Source: Streptomyces roseifaciens | GTDB lineage: Bacteria > Actinomycetota > Actinomycetes > Streptomycetales > Streptomycetaceae | Length of the DNA stretch: 64,000 bases | Assembly (NCBI RefSeq): GCF_001445655.1 | Contig: NZ_LNBE01000004.1 | Location: 1,488,001 to 1,552,000, forward strand | Direction of reading: 5' to 3' | Shown here: piece after piece, positions 31,422 to 41,243 of the stretch | Numbering within the stretch: position 1 is the first letter of the stretch | Layout of the letters: every line of letters begins with the position of its first letter | Translations under genes and position numbers: made by a program | The notes under the pieces: generated by a model | Database searches by the model: none | What the model saw: the letters and a program-made list of their open reading frames with translations, nothing else | What the model was told of the DNA's origin: nothing

Positions 31422-33644
31422 TCAGCGTCCGAGTCGCCCGCGGACCATACCGACCATGGCCGTCAGCTCCTCGATCCGCATCCGCTTCGCGGCGAGGTAG
31501 AAGACGCCGAGCAGGACCAGACCGCCGCCGATCAGGGAGGCGAGCGAACCGAGCACGCTCTGGCCGAGGACCTGCGTGATGCCGTAGGCCGCGGCTCCGC
31601 CGACGAGGGCCGCGGGGATGCATGCACCGGCGAGGCGGGCGTACGTCCGGACTACGCGCGAGCCGTCCAGATCCCCGCCGAGGCGGGTACGCAGGCGGCG
31701 CCACGCGACACCGACGCCGACGGCGTAGCCGAGACCGTAGGAGAAGGCCATGCCGGCGACGGCCCAGCGGGACGGCAGGACGAGGTAGCTCAGGACGGCG
31801 GAGGCCGCGAAGGCCGCGGAGACGATCAGCGTGTTGTAGAAGGGCGTACGGGTGTCCTCGTAGGCGTAGAAGCCACGGAGGATGACGTACTGCGCCGAGT
31901 ACGGGATCAGGCCGAGACCGAAGGCCATGAGGATGAAGCCGATGTTGGTGGCACCGCCCGTGCCCGAACCGCCCGAGAACATCAGCGTGGACATGGGGAC
32001 GCCGAGCGCCAGGAAGGCGAAGGCGCAGGGCACGATGGCGACGGCCGAGGTGCGCAGGCCGTGCGAGAGGTCGTCCCGGACGGCGGAGGCGTCGCCGTCG
32101 TGGGCGGCGCGGGAGATCCGGGGGAGCACCGCGGTCATCACCGAGACGGTGATGATGGCCTGCGGCATCTGCCAGAGCTGCAGCGCGAAGTTGTACGCCG
32201 TGATGCCCGTACCGGTGTGACCGGCCTTCTCCGCCAGTGCGCCGGCCTTGGTGGCGAGCTGCGTCACCACGACCATGCTGAGCTGGTTCGCGAGGACGAA
32301 GAAGAAGGTCCACTTGGCGAGGCCCGCGGCCTTCCCGAGGCCCTGCCCGCGCCAGTCGAAGCGGGGACGGATACGGAATCCGGCCTCCCGCAGGTAGGGG
32401 AGCATTGCCAGCGCCTGGACGACGAGGCCCAGCAGCGTGCCGATGCCGATCAGCTGCACGCCCTCGGCCGGGATGCCGGCTGCGTCGACCTGGCTGTCCT
32501 TGAAGGGACCGAAAGCCCAGATGAAGGAGCCGAAGGTGGCGATGATGATGATGTTGTTGAGGACCGGGGTCCACATCATCGCGCCGAACTTCCCGCGCGC
32601 GTTGAGGATCTGGCCCAGCACCACGTGTACGCCCATGAAGAACATCGTGGGCAGGCAGTAGCGGGCGAACGCCACCGCCACTTCCATCCGGTCCGGGTCG
32701 GAGGCGATGGTGGGCGACATCGCCTGGATGAAGAGCGGCGCCCCCAGCACACAGACAGTGGTGACACCCGCCAGCAGCACGACGACAAGGGTCAGAAGGC
32801 GGTTGGCGTACGCCTCGCCCCCGTCGTCGTCGTTCTTCATCGCGCGCACCAGCTGCGGGATGAAGACGGCGTTCAGCGCACCGCCGCCCACAAGGATGTA
32901 GATCATCGTCGGCAGGACGTTGGCGACCTGGTAGTCGTCGTTCAGCGTGCCGACGCCGATCGCCGCCGCCATGACGAGGTTCCGGCCGAAGCCGAGAAGC
33001 CGGGAGACCATCGTTCCCGCGGCCATCAGCGCGCTCGACTTCAGCAAGCTCGCGGCCTTGCCGCCCTTGGCCGACGCCGGTGCCGAGGACGCGGCCGGCT
33101 CCGGCTCCGCAGTGGGCTCGGCGGCCGGAGCCTTCGGCGGCGGCACGGGGGAGCCGTACTGCCCCGGTGCCGGGATCTGCTGCCCCGGCGGCCGCGGCGG
33201 CTCGTAGGGCTGCTGCTGGTCGCGGTAGAGGTGGGCGAAGGCGTCCCGCCGGGGGCCGCCGTCGTCCTGGCGGTCGAAGCCGTCCACCGCGGCGAACTGC
33301 TTGGTCGCGTCGTCGTCGCCGTGGGCGGGGAAGCCCGCCGGGCCGGACGGGCCGGACGGAGCCGGGGGCCACGCCCCGGCGCCCGGCTGCTGCGGGTAGG
33401 TGTTGCGGTACGTGCCGGGCGGCGCCGGGTGGGCGGAGCGGTCGTACAGCGCCTCGTCCACAGGGTCCTGGGCGGCCGGGTCGTGCCCGGGGTAGGGCTC
33501 GGAGGCGTAGGCGTCCCGCAGGTAGGGATCCTGGGCGTACGGGCCCTGGCGGGGCGTGCCGGGGGGAGCCGGGGGCGGCGGGTACTGACCCCGCGGCTCA
33601 CCACCCGCGCCCTGCCCGCGGTCACCGTCGTACGGCGCGTTCAT
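31422..33644 (-). CDS. murJ: Lipid II flippase MurJ (MviN)
   Basis: 740 residues from ATG 33644. The N-terminal 200 residues are Pro/Tyr/Gln-rich and cytoplasmic, then the MOP-superfamily core with about 14 membrane segments begins at SSALMAAGTMVSRLLGFGRN. Conserved charged residues in the central cavity (for example the RAHDG region) are present. It flips lipid II across the membrane for peptidoglycan synthesis. The adjacent pseudokinase probably regulates it. Confidence 0.94.
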   Translation of the reverse strand: MNAPYDGDRGQGAGGEPRGQYPPPPAPPGTPRQGPYAQDPYLRDAYASEPYPGHDPAAQDPVDEALYDRSAHPAPPGTYRNTYPQQPGAGAWPPAPSGPSGPAGFPAHGDDDATKQFAAVDGFDRQDDGGPRRDAFAHLYRDQQQPYEPPRPPGQQIPAPGQYGSPVPPPKAPAAEPTAEPEPAASSAPASAKGGKAASLLKSSALMAAGTMVSRLLGFGRNLVMAAAIGVGTLNDDYQVANVLPTMIYILVGGGALNAVFIPQLVRAMKNDDDGGEAYANRLLTLVVVLLAGVTTVCVLGAPLFIQAMSPTIASDPDRMEVAVAFARYCLPTMFFMGVHVVLGQILNARGKFGAMMWTPVLNNIIIIATFGSFIWAFGPFKDSQVDAAGIPAEGVQLIGIGTLLGLVVQALAMLPYLREAGFRIRPRFDWRGQGLGKAAGLAKWTFFFVLANQLSMVVVTQLATKAGALAEKAGHTGTGITAYNFALQLWQMPQAIITVSVMTAVLPRISRAAHDGDASAVRDDLSHGLRTSAVAIVPCAFAFLALGVPMSTLMFSGGSGTGGATNIGFILMAFGLGLIPYSAQYVILRGFYAYEDTRTPFYNTLIVSAAFAASAVLSYLVLPSRWAVAGMAFSYGLGYAVGVGVAWRRLRTRLGGDLDGSRVVRTYARLAGACIPAALVGGAAAYGITQVLGQSVLGSLASLIGGGLVLLGVFYLAAKRMRIEELTAMVGMVRGRLGR

Positions 33645-33689
33645 CGCTACCCCACCTCATCGTCCGCGGCCGGCCGGCCCCACTAAGCG

Positions 33690-35990
33690 TCAACGTTCCA
33701 CTTTCTCACCCGAGCCGGATGGCTCCGTGTCATGCGATCCGGTGTCCGGGGCCGGGTCACCCGGCCGCGCGGGCCGGTCGTCCTCCGGGCCTCCGTTGTC
33801 CGGCCCCTCGCCGTCCGGCCCGGGCTCCCCGCCCTCGGCCGCACGGGCGGCGGACCGCTTCCGCTTGATGTAGATGCGGAGCCCCGCGAGGACCAGCAGG
33901 AGCACGCCACCGGCGATGACGAGGAGAACCATAGGGGTGATGGACGTGACATGCACAGTGAAGACGACCGGGTCGCCGTAGGGCTGGCCCTCGGCCGTGT
34001 AGAGCCGGGCCGTCACGCGCACCGGGCCGTTGGCGTTGGCCCGGGTCTCGAACTTCACCGACTGGTTCTGCCCGCCGTTGATCTTCACGGGCTGGGAGCG
34101 GTCGACCTGCAGACGGTTGGTCTGGCTGGACTCCAGCACCAGGTGGAGCCCCTCGATCCCCTGCAGCAGGCCGTTGTGGACCGTCATGGGGATCGTCGCG
34201 CTGCGCCCGGACAGGGTGACGTCGGACTTCTTGATCAGCTCCACGCGGCGGGTGAGCCCGTACAGATAGGACTGCACCGCCTCGCGGAACTCGGCGGCGC
34301 CCTTGCGGTCGCCGCGCCACGAGGTCGACATCTCCCGCATGATCGCGCTGCCGAAGGGCGTCACCACGCGGTCCTGCGAGGTCAGGATCACCTTGAAGCC
34401 GTCCAGCGTGGACTGGGTCTTCTGGATCTCCTGGAACGCCTTGGTGGACAGCTCCTGCTCGCGCAGCGACTCGGGGTACGAGCCGGTGCCCGGGACCTGC
34501 TGGTTCGCGTCCGGGTCCGGCTTGGCCGCGGCCGCGTCGCCCAGGTTGACGGGCTGCGTCCAGCGGTTGTCCGAGAGGGCCTTGATCGCCGCGGCCATCG
34601 CCTGGGCCTGGCTCCCCGTGGGCATGCGCTGCGGCGCCACGACGATGCTGCGCTCGTTGTCCGGCGCCTGCCGGTTCACCAGGAGGCTCTGGGCGACGAA
34701 CCGCTGCACGGCGAGCGAGTACTCGCCGGCGCGGACGAGGTCGCCCTGGAAGCCGGTGGACATCCGGGCGTCCGCCACGACGGCGGTGTTGCCGCTGCCG
34801 ATCTGGCGGGCCGCGGTGGGGCTGTAGGACGTCCGGTCGCGGAAGCTGTCGCTGCGCGCGATGACGTTGTGGGCGCCGGCCGAGGTGGCGACGTCGATGA
34901 TCGAGGAGTCGACGGCGCCGTCGACGGGCCAGGCGAAGTCCGTGCGCGGCTTCACGCCGAGGATGGTGTCCACGGTCGTCGAGGCGAGCTCCGTGGCGGA
35001 CTGCAGGTGGCTCAGGGAGCCCGGCACGTCCTTGCCGTGGTGGGCCAGCGACGCGAGGTCGGGGTCGCCGAACGGCAGCGCCACCACCTGGTCGCCGGCG
35101 ACGGCGGTCTGCAGCTGGCTGAGCCACTGCTTGGCGACCGCCTGGCCCCGGCCCGGGACGGTCCTCCCGTCCGGACCGCCCACCCGGTAGCTCTTGGTCA
35201 TGGCCTCGACCGTGGCGAGCAGATCCGGGTCGATCACCCAGGTGATCGGCAGGTCCTTGCCCAGCGCGACCAGCTGCTGCAGCCGGCCGCCCGGGGCCAG
35301 CTCCGCGGCCAGGTCGTCGTTGGGGAAGATCGGCGTCTGCTGCTGGTCGGACTCGGTCCGGGCGGTGAGGTGCGTCGTGGAGATCAGCGGCCACAGGAAC
35401 GTGAGCTGCGTCTTCTTGCCCTCGATCGCGGAGGGCTGCCAGGTCAGCAGCGTCTGCGTGATCCCCAGCACCCGCTCGAAGCCCTGGTCCGCGGTGCGCC
35501 CCGACAGCGAGACGCCGAGCTGGTACACCCCGTCCCGGCTGAGGTCCAGGTCCTTCGCCGGCAGCGAGATGCTGAAGTCGCGGCTGGCCCCCGGAGGGAG
35601 CCTGTCGATCTTCTGGGTGTGCTTGGCGATCTCGGAGCCGTCGGTGCCCGACACGGACCGGCTGCCGGTCTCGTCGGCGTCGATCCGGCTGTTGATCTGG
35701 CTGCCCACCCGCAGGCCGACGTGCGCGTCGGTGACCGCCGAGCCGCCGGTGTTGGTGACGCTGCCCGAGACCGTGAGCGTGTCGTCCTGCTTCGGCGCGG
35801 CGGGGGTCAGCGTGTGGACGGAGACGTCGACCGGGCGGGAGGCCGAGGACTCGGCGCGGGCCGCCGGCGCCGCCGGCAGCTGCACCAGGCCGAGCAGCAG
35901 CGCCACGCCCGTCAGGATCGTCGCAAGGTGCCGGGACCACCGGCAGGCAGCAGCGGAGGGGGTCTCCTGGGTCTCTGCCGCCTCGGCCAC
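33690..35990 (-). CDS. DUF6049 family secreted/membrane glycoprotein-like protein
   Basis: 766 residues from GTG 35990. A signal peptide (LATILTGVALLLGLVQLPAA, cleavage near APAARAES) precedes a large exported region, with one C-terminal membrane helix (VLLVIAGGVLLLVLAGLRIY) and a charged, Pro/Asp/Gly-rich tail. It matches the actinobacterial DUF6049 family located upstream of murJ. The function is unknown; a cell-envelope role is inferred from the neighbourhood. Confidence 0.8.
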   Translation of the reverse strand: MAEAAETQETPSAAACRWSRHLATILTGVALLLGLVQLPAAPAARAESSASRPVDVSVHTLTPAAPKQDDTLTVSGSVTNTGGSAVTDAHVGLRVGSQINSRIDADETGSRSVSGTDGSEIAKHTQKIDRLPPGASRDFSISLPAKDLDLSRDGVYQLGVSLSGRTADQGFERVLGITQTLLTWQPSAIEGKKTQLTFLWPLISTTHLTARTESDQQQTPIFPNDDLAAELAPGGRLQQLVALGKDLPITWVIDPDLLATVEAMTKSYRVGGPDGRTVPGRGQAVAKQWLSQLQTAVAGDQVVALPFGDPDLASLAHHGKDVPGSLSHLQSATELASTTVDTILGVKPRTDFAWPVDGAVDSSIIDVATSAGAHNVIARSDSFRDRTSYSPTAARQIGSGNTAVVADARMSTGFQGDLVRAGEYSLAVQRFVAQSLLVNRQAPDNERSIVVAPQRMPTGSQAQAMAAAIKALSDNRWTQPVNLGDAAAAKPDPDANQQVPGTGSYPESLREQELSTKAFQEIQKTQSTLDGFKVILTSQDRVVTPFGSAIMREMSTSWRGDRKGAAEFREAVQSYLYGLTRRVELIKKSDVTLSGRSATIPMTVHNGLLQGIEGLHLVLESSQTNRLQVDRSQPVKINGGQNQSVKFETRANANGPVRVTARLYTAEGQPYGDPVVFTVHVTSITPMVLLVIAGGVLLLVLAGLRIYIKRKRSAARAAEGGEPGPDGEGPDNGGPEDDRPARPGDPAPDTGSHDTEPSGSGEKVER

Positions 35991-36197
35991 GCGCTCGCCC
36001 GTCCCTCGTCGTCGTCAGTGGTCGTCGGTTGTGCGTCCACGAATGGTAACGAGGCCCGCTGTGACGAAGTGCCGTGGACCGCTCCGCAAGATCGCACGGC
36101 CGGCCCGATGTCCCGGCTGCGACCGCTTTGCGTGGGGTGCGCCATGCGTCCGTAACCGGGAGGCCCTGCGGCGCGCGGCCACGTACCCTCTTCTGTT

Positions 36198-37673
36198 GTG
36201 CCGAATGCCAACAATGACAGCCTCACCCAGTCGTCGACCAACGAGCTGAGCCATGTGCAGCGCCGTGCCGTGAGCGAGCTCCTGAGGGTCTCCCCCGTGG
36301 CCGACGACCTCGCCCGCCGATTCCAGGAAGCCGGGTTCACGCTTGCTCTGGTCGGCGGATCCGTACGGGACGCGCTGCTCGGCCGGCTCGGCAACGACCT
36401 CGACTTCACCACGGACGCCCGCCCGCAGGACGTCCTGAAGATCGTCCGGCCCTGGGCGGACTCCGTCTGGGAGGTCGGCATCGCCTTCGGCACCGTGGGA
36501 TGCCGCAAAGCCGACTTCGACATTGAAGTCACCACATACCGGTCGGAAGCCTATGACCGGACTTCCCGCAAGCCGGAGGTCTCCTACGGCGACTCGATCG
36601 AGCAGGACCTCGTCCGCCGCGACTTCACCGTCAACGCCATGGCCGTCGCGCTGCCGGAGAAGGAGTTCATCGACCCGCACAACGGCCTGGAGGACCTGGC
36701 CGCCCGGGTCCTGCGCACCCCCGGCACCCCGGAGGAGTCCTTCTCCGACGACCCGCTGCGCATGATGCGGGCCGCCCGCTTCGCCGCCCAGCTCGACTTC
36801 GAGGTCGCCCCCGAGGTCGTCACCGCGATGACGGAGATGTCCGGCCGGCTCGAGATCGTCTCGGCCGAGCGGGTCCGGGACGAGCTCAACAAGCTGATCC
36901 TCTCCGACCACCCGCGCAAGGGCCTGAAGCTCCTGGTCGACACCGGGCTCGCCGCGCTCGTCCTGCCCGAGCTGCCCGCCCTGCGCCTGGAGCGCGACGA
37001 GCACCACCGTCACAAGGACGTGTACGAGCACACGCTCATCGTCCTGGAGCAGGCCATCGCCCTGGAGGCCCCGCGCGACCAGCCCGGCGGCGGCCCCGAC
37101 CTGGTGCTGCGCCTCGCGGCCCTGCTGCACGACATCGGCAAGCCGCGGACGCGCCGCTTCGAGAAGGACGGCCGGGTCTCCTTCCACCACCACGAGGTGG
37201 TGGGCGCCAAGATGACCAAGTCCCGGATGACCAAGCTCAAGTACTCCAACGAGCTGGTGAAGGACGTCTCCAAGCTCGTGGAGCTGCACCTGCGCTTCCA
37301 CGGCTACGGCACCGGCGAGTGGACCGACTCCGCCGTCCGCCGGTACGTGCGCGACGCCGGGCCCCTGCTGGAGCGGCTCCACAAGCTGACCCGGTCCGAC
37401 TGCACCACGCGCAACAAGCGCAAGGCCAACGCGCTCTCGCGGGCGTACGACGGCCTGGAGGATCGCATCGCCAAGTTGCAGGAGCAGGAGGAGCTGGACG
37501 CGATCCGGCCGGACCTGGACGGCAACCAGATCATGGAGATCCTGGGTGTGGGCCCGGGCCCGCAGATCGGCAAGGCGTACAAGCACATGCTGGAGCTGCG
37601 CCTGGAGAACGGCCCGATGAGCCATGACGAGGCGGTCGCCGCGCTCAAGGAGTGGTGGACGGCGCAGGGCTGA
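36198..37673 (+). CDS. pcnA: CCA tRNA nucleotidyltransferase
   Basis: 491 residues from GTG 36198. The class II nucleotidyltransferase motif LVGGSVRDALLG with metal-binding NDLDFTTDARP, and RRDFTVNAMA, are clear. A C-terminal HD domain (LLHDIGKPRTRR) is present. It adds or repairs CCA at tRNA 3' ends, fitting the absence of encoded CCA in the two tRNA genes here. It diverges from the DUF6049 gene. Confidence 0.93.
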   Translation: MPNANNDSLTQSSTNELSHVQRRAVSELLRVSPVADDLARRFQEAGFTLALVGGSVRDALLGRLGNDLDFTTDARPQDVLKIVRPWADSVWEVGIAFGTVGCRKADFDIEVTTYRSEAYDRTSRKPEVSYGDSIEQDLVRRDFTVNAMAVALPEKEFIDPHNGLEDLAARVLRTPGTPEESFSDDPLRMMRAARFAAQLDFEVAPEVVTAMTEMSGRLEIVSAERVRDELNKLILSDHPRKGLKLLVDTGLAALVLPELPALRLERDEHHRHKDVYEHTLIVLEQAIALEAPRDQPGGGPDLVLRLAALLHDIGKPRTRRFEKDGRVSFHHHEVVGAKMTKSRMTKLKYSNELVKDVSKLVELHLRFHGYGTGEWTDSAVRRYVRDAGPLLERLHKLTRSDCTTRNKRKANALSRAYDGLEDRIAKLQEQEELDAIRPDLDGNQIMEILGVGPGPQIGKAYKHMLELRLENGPMSHDEAVAALKEWWTAQG

Positions 37674-37680
37674 CCCCCCG

Positions 37681-37757
37681 GTTTCACGTGAAACATGAAG
37701 CGGGGGCGGTGGGTGATTCACGGTTTCACGTGAAACAGCCCCCGCCCCCGCTTCATG
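37681..37757. terminator. Convergent terminator with two parS sites
   Basis: CATGAAGCGGGGGCGG (37694-37709) pairs perfectly with CCGCCCCCGCTTCATG (37742-37757), which also contains the stop of the MFS gene. One perfect parS lies immediately before the stem (37681-37694) and a second in the loop (37723-37736), 42 bp apart. It separates the convergent pcnA and MFS genes. Confidence 0.85.
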
Positions 37758-39027
37758 CGTCCTCCCGGCTGCGGAAGCCCGCCAGGGCGACGGCGACGAC
37801 GGCGTAGAGCGCGGCGATCGCTGACACCAGCAGGGCCGACCGGCCGTCGGGCGGCAGCATCAGGGCCGCCACTGCGGCCGCCCCCACGAAGGCGACGTTG
37901 AAGAGGACGTCGTAGAGCGAGAAGACCCGGCCCCGGAAGGCGTCGTCCACCGAGGACTGGACCACGGTGTCCGTGGCGATCTTGGCGCCCTGGGTGGTCA
38001 GGCCCAGGACGAAGGCGGCGATCAGCATGGGGACGCGCTCGAAGGGCAGGCCGAGCGCGGGTTCCAGCACCGCCGCGGCCGCGGCGCAGGCCACCATCCA
38101 GCCGAGCCTGCCCAGCCGGGAGACCGCCCAGGGGGTGATGACGGCCGCTGCGAAGAACCCCGCTCCCGAGATGGCGACGGCCAGCCCCAGCAGGGCCATC
38201 CCCTTGGACTCGCTGCTCGTCCACGCGTAGCGGCAGAGCATCAGCACGGTGACGGTCAGGGCGCCGTAGCAGAAGCGCATCATCGTCATGGCGCCGAGCG
38301 CGTAGGCGGCCGTGCGGCGCTCGGCGAGGTGGCGCAGCCCCGCGGCCATTCCCCGCGCGGTACCGGTCAGGGCCGCGCCCAGCCGGCGGGCCACCGGCGT
38401 GTCCGGCCCCAGCAGGCCGATGGGCATCCGCAGGGAGCACAGGGCGGCGGACAGGTAGAGCACCGCGCCGAGCAGGACGACCCAGGCGTCGGAGCCCGTC
38501 CCCTCGGGAGCGGCCACGCGTACGGCGAAGGCGAGGCCGCCGCCCACGGTGGCCGCCAGGGTCCCTGCGGTCGGGGAGAGGGAGTTGGCCATGACCAGCC
38601 GCTCACGGGAGTCGACCACCCGGGGCAGGGAGGCGGAGAGCCCGGCCAGCACGAAGCGGTTGACGGCGGTGACCGAAAGGGCGGAGGCGTAGAAGAGCCA
38701 GTCGGGGACGCGCGCGACGATGAGCAGGGCGGTCACGGTGGCCAGGGCGGCGCGCAGCAGGTTGCCGTGGAGCAGCACCTGGCGGCGGCGCCAGCGGTCC
38801 AGCAGCACTCCGGCGAAGGGGCCCAGCAGCGAGTACGGCAGCAGGAGCACGGCCATGGCCGAGGCGATGGCCGTGGGGGAGGCCTGCTTCTCCGGGGAGA
38901 AGACCACGTAGGCGGCGAGGGCGACCTGGTAGACGCCGTCCGCGGCCTGGGAGAGGAGCCTGACTGCCAGCAGGCGGCGGAAATCGCGAAGGCGGAGCAG
39001 GACGCGAAGATCACGCACAACGGGCAT
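37753..39027 (-). CDS. MFS transporter
   Basis: 424 residues from ATG 39027, with GAGG 9 bases upstream; GTG 39042 is an alternative. Twelve hydrophobic segments in two halves, with an MFS-type loop (LLDRWRRRQVLLHGNLLRAA) between helices 2 and 3, indicate a major facilitator permease. The substrate is unknown. It is next to inositol-phosphate synthase but separated by a terminator. Confidence 0.88.
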   Translation of the reverse strand: MPVVRDLRVLLRLRDFRRLLAVRLLSQAADGVYQVALAAYVVFSPEKQASPTAIASAMAVLLLPYSLLGPFAGVLLDRWRRRQVLLHGNLLRAALATVTALLIVARVPDWLFYASALSVTAVNRFVLAGLSASLPRVVDSRERLVMANSLSPTAGTLAATVGGGLAFAVRVAAPEGTGSDAWVVLLGAVLYLSAALCSLRMPIGLLGPDTPVARRLGAALTGTARGMAAGLRHLAERRTAAYALGAMTMMRFCYGALTVTVLMLCRYAWTSSESKGMALLGLAVAISGAGFFAAAVITPWAVSRLGRLGWMVACAAAAAVLEPALGLPFERVPMLIAAFVLGLTTQGAKIATDTVVQSSVDDAFRGRVFSLYDVLFNVAFVGAAAVAALMLPPDGRSALLVSAIAALYAVVAVALAGFRSREDA

Positions 39028-39050
39028 GGTCCACAGCCTCACACAACGCC

Positions 39051-39081
39051 CAGGTCCCCGGGCGGACGACCCGGGGACCTG
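39051..39081 (-). terminator. Terminator downstream of ino1
   Basis: CAGGTCCCCGGG (39051-39062) pairs perfectly with CCCGGGGACCTG (39070-39081) around a 7-base loop. No T-run is present. Confidence 0.65.
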
Positions 39082-39111
39082 TGGCGGAGGGAGGCGAAAG
39101 AAGCGGAACGC

Positions 39112-40194
39112 TTAGCGCTCGACCTCGCCCTTGATGAACTTCTCGACGTTCTCGCGGGCCTCGTCGTCGAAGTACTGCACCGGCGGCGACTTCATGAAGT
39201 ACGAGGAGGCGGAGAGGATCGGGCCGCCGATGCCGCGGTCCTTGGCGATCTTCGCGGCGCGGACGGCGTCGATGATGACACCGGCCGAGTTCGGGGAGTC
39301 CCAGACCTCGAGCTTGTACTCCAGGTTCAGCGGGACGTCGCCGAAGGCGCGGCCCTCGAGGCGCACGTACGCCCACTTGCGGTCGTCCAGCCAGGCCACG
39401 TAGTCCGAGGGGCCGATGTGGACGTTCTTCTCGCCCATCTCGCGGTCGGGGATCTGCGAGGTGACGGCCTGCGTCTTGGAGATCTTCTTGGACTCGAGGC
39501 GCTCGCGCTCGAGCATGTTCTTGAAGTCCATGTTGCCGCCGACGTTCAGCTGCATCGTGCGGTCCAGGATGACGCCCCGGTCCTCGAACAGCTTGGCCAT
39601 CACGCGGTGCGTGATGGTGGCGCCGACCTGCGACTTGATGTCGTCACCGACGATCGGGACACCGGCCTCGGTGAACTTGTCCGCCCACTCCTTGGTGCCG
39701 GCGATGAAGACCGGGAGGGCGTTGACGAAGGCGACCTTGGCGTCGATGGCGCACTGCGCGTAGAACTTCGCGGCGGCCTCGGAGCCCACGGGGAGGTAGC
39801 AGACGAGAACGTCGACCTGCTTGTCCTTGAGGACCTGGACGACGTCGACGGGAGCCTCGGCGGACTCCTCGATGGTCTCGCGGTAGTACTTGCCCAGACC
39901 GTCGAGGGTGTGGCCGCGCTGGACGGTGACGCCGCTGTTCGGCACGTCGCAGATCTTGATGGTGTTGTTCTCGCTGGCGCCGATGGCGTCGGCGAGGTCG
40001 AGACCGACCTTCTTCGCGTCGACGTCGAAGGCGGCCACGAACTCCACATCACGGACGTGGTAGTCGCCGAACTGCACGTGCATCAGACCCGGCACGCGGC
40101 CGTTCGGGTCGGCGTCCTTGTAGTACTCGACGCCCTGCACCAGCGAGGCGGCGCAGTTGCCCACGCCGACGATGGCTACGCGAACCGAACCCAT
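39112..40194 (-). CDS. ino1: Inositol-3-phosphate synthase
   Basis: 360 residues, the short actinobacterial class. NAD-binding [15 protein letters not shown] is at the N-terminus, and the synthase core has [20 protein letters not shown] and LNVGGNMDF. It converts glucose 6-phosphate to inositol 3-phosphate for phosphatidylinositol and mycothiol. The padR gene ends 50 bp upstream on the same strand with no separate clear promoter, so co-transcription is likely, consistent with the two being paired in Streptomyces. Confidence 0.95.
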   Translation of the reverse strand: MGSVRVAIVGVGNCAASLVQGVEYYKDADPNGRVPGLMHVQFGDYHVRDVEFVAAFDVDAKKVGLDLADAIGASENNTIKICDVPNSGVTVQRGHTLDGLGKYYRETIEESAEAPVDVVQVLKDKQVDVLVCYLPVGSEAAAKFYAQCAIDAKVAFVNALPVFIAGTKEWADKFTEAGVPIVGDDIKSQVGATITHRVMAKLFEDRGVILDRTMQLNVGGNMDFKNMLERERLESKKISKTQAVTSQIPDREMGEKNVHIGPSDYVAWLDDRKWAYVRLEGRAFGDVPLNLEYKLEVWDSPNSAGVIIDAVRAAKIAKDRGIGGPILSASSYFMKSPPVQYFDDEARENVEKFIKGEVER

Positions 40195-40223
40195 TCCGGT
40201 TGCTCCCTGTTAGTACTCGACGA

Positions 40224-40245
40224 AGCCCTGCAGGAGTGCAGGGCT
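40224..40245 (-). terminator. Hairpin between padR and ino1
   Basis: AGCCCTGCA and TGCAGGGCT form a perfect 9-bp stem with a GGAG loop touching the padR stop. There is no T-run, and the two genes read the same way, so it may attenuate or process the transcript rather than end it. Confidence 0.5.
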
Positions 40246-40832
40246 CACTGGTCCGGACCGGTGCGCTTGTCACGCCCGGCCCGCTCGCTCTCGATCAGCT
40301 CGTTCAGCCAGCGGACCTCGCGCTCCACGGACTCCATGCCGTGGCGCTGAAGCTCGAGGGTGTAGTCGTCCAGCCGCTCGCGGGTGCGGGCGAGGGAGGC
40401 GCGCATCTTTTCGAGGCGCTCCTCCAGACGGCTGCGGCGGCCTTCCAGCACGCGCATCCGTACGTCCCGCGAGGTCTGCCCGAAGAACGCGAAGCGGGCG
40501 GCGAAGTGTTCGTCCTCCCACGCGTCCGGGCCGGTGTGGGCGAGCAGCTCCTCGAAGTGCTCCTTGCCCTCTGCCGTCAGGCGGTAGACAATCTTCGCCC
40601 GTCGTCCGGCCAGGGACGCCGCACGGGCGTCCTCCGGAGCGCTCCCGGGCTCCTCGACCAGCCAGCCGTTCGCCACGAGGGCCTTCAGGCAGGGGTAGAG
40701 GGTGCCGTAGCTGAACGCACGGAACACCCCGAGCGAGGTGTTCAAGCGTTTCCGCAGCTCGTAGCCGTGCATCGGGGACTCGCGGAGCAGGCCGAGGACG
40801 GCGAACTCGAGGATGCCGGAGCGTCTGCTCAT
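40245..40832 (-). CDS. PadR family transcriptional regulator
   Basis: 195 residues from ATG 40832, with AAGGAGG 6 bases upstream. The N-terminal winged helix is FAVLGLLRESPMHGYELRKR then FRAFSYGTLYPCLKALVANG. The C-terminal part is a coiled-coil dimerisation region (LEGRRSRLEERLEKMRASLA). It is the upstream neighbour of ino1 and likely controls it and itself. The ligand is unknown. Confidence 0.92.
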   Translation of the reverse strand: MSRRSGILEFAVLGLLRESPMHGYELRKRLNTSLGVFRAFSYGTLYPCLKALVANGWLVEEPGSAPEDARAASLAGRRAKIVYRLTAEGKEHFEELLAHTGPDAWEDEHFAARFAFFGQTSRDVRMRVLEGRRSRLEERLEKMRASLARTRERLDDYTLELQRHGMESVEREVRWLNELIESERAGRDKRTGPDQ

Positions 40833-41243
40833 GTTTCGCCTCCTTGTCGCACACAGCCTAGTCCTTGTGATCCCTAGTCCCTATTGGTCCCTTATGCCGA
40901 CTCCGAGCCGACCCTTATGCCGAGCTGATGTATCGACTCGATACATCCAGACGATAGAACGCACCCTTGGATGCGACAAGAGGGGGCACGGTGAACGAGG
41001 TCACATCACCGATTCGTGGGACACAAGCGGCCTGATTTGGAGTGAACATCCGCAGTAGGAGCGATTTGGCCGTGCGTAGTCTGTGCGCCATGCAGACCAG
41101 CGGGAACCGAGTGACGACGACAGGCGTCCTCGTCCCGTATGCAATGCGCCCGGTTGCCTCAGGCAGCCGTTCAGCGCATCGGGGGGAACGCAAGCCACCT
41201 GCCGCTTCCAGGCGATAGCGCCTGCCCGAGGAGTAGTCGTTCG
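40833..41243. other. 411-bp divergent region between padR and the PBP gene
   Basis: Holds promoters in both directions. Repeats of the type CCTAGTCC/CCCTAGTCCC occur at 40857-40882 just ahead of padR, and a long perfect palindrome lies at 40927-40947. No gene is supported here. Confidence 0.6.
40927..40947. promoter_or_regulatory. Perfect 21-bp palindrome, candidate PadR operator
   Basis: GATGTATCGA and TCGATACATC flank a single central C. The outer ATGT...ACAT halves resemble PadR-family operators. It lies 95 bp upstream of the padR start and 297 bp upstream of the PBP start. Confidence 0.7.
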
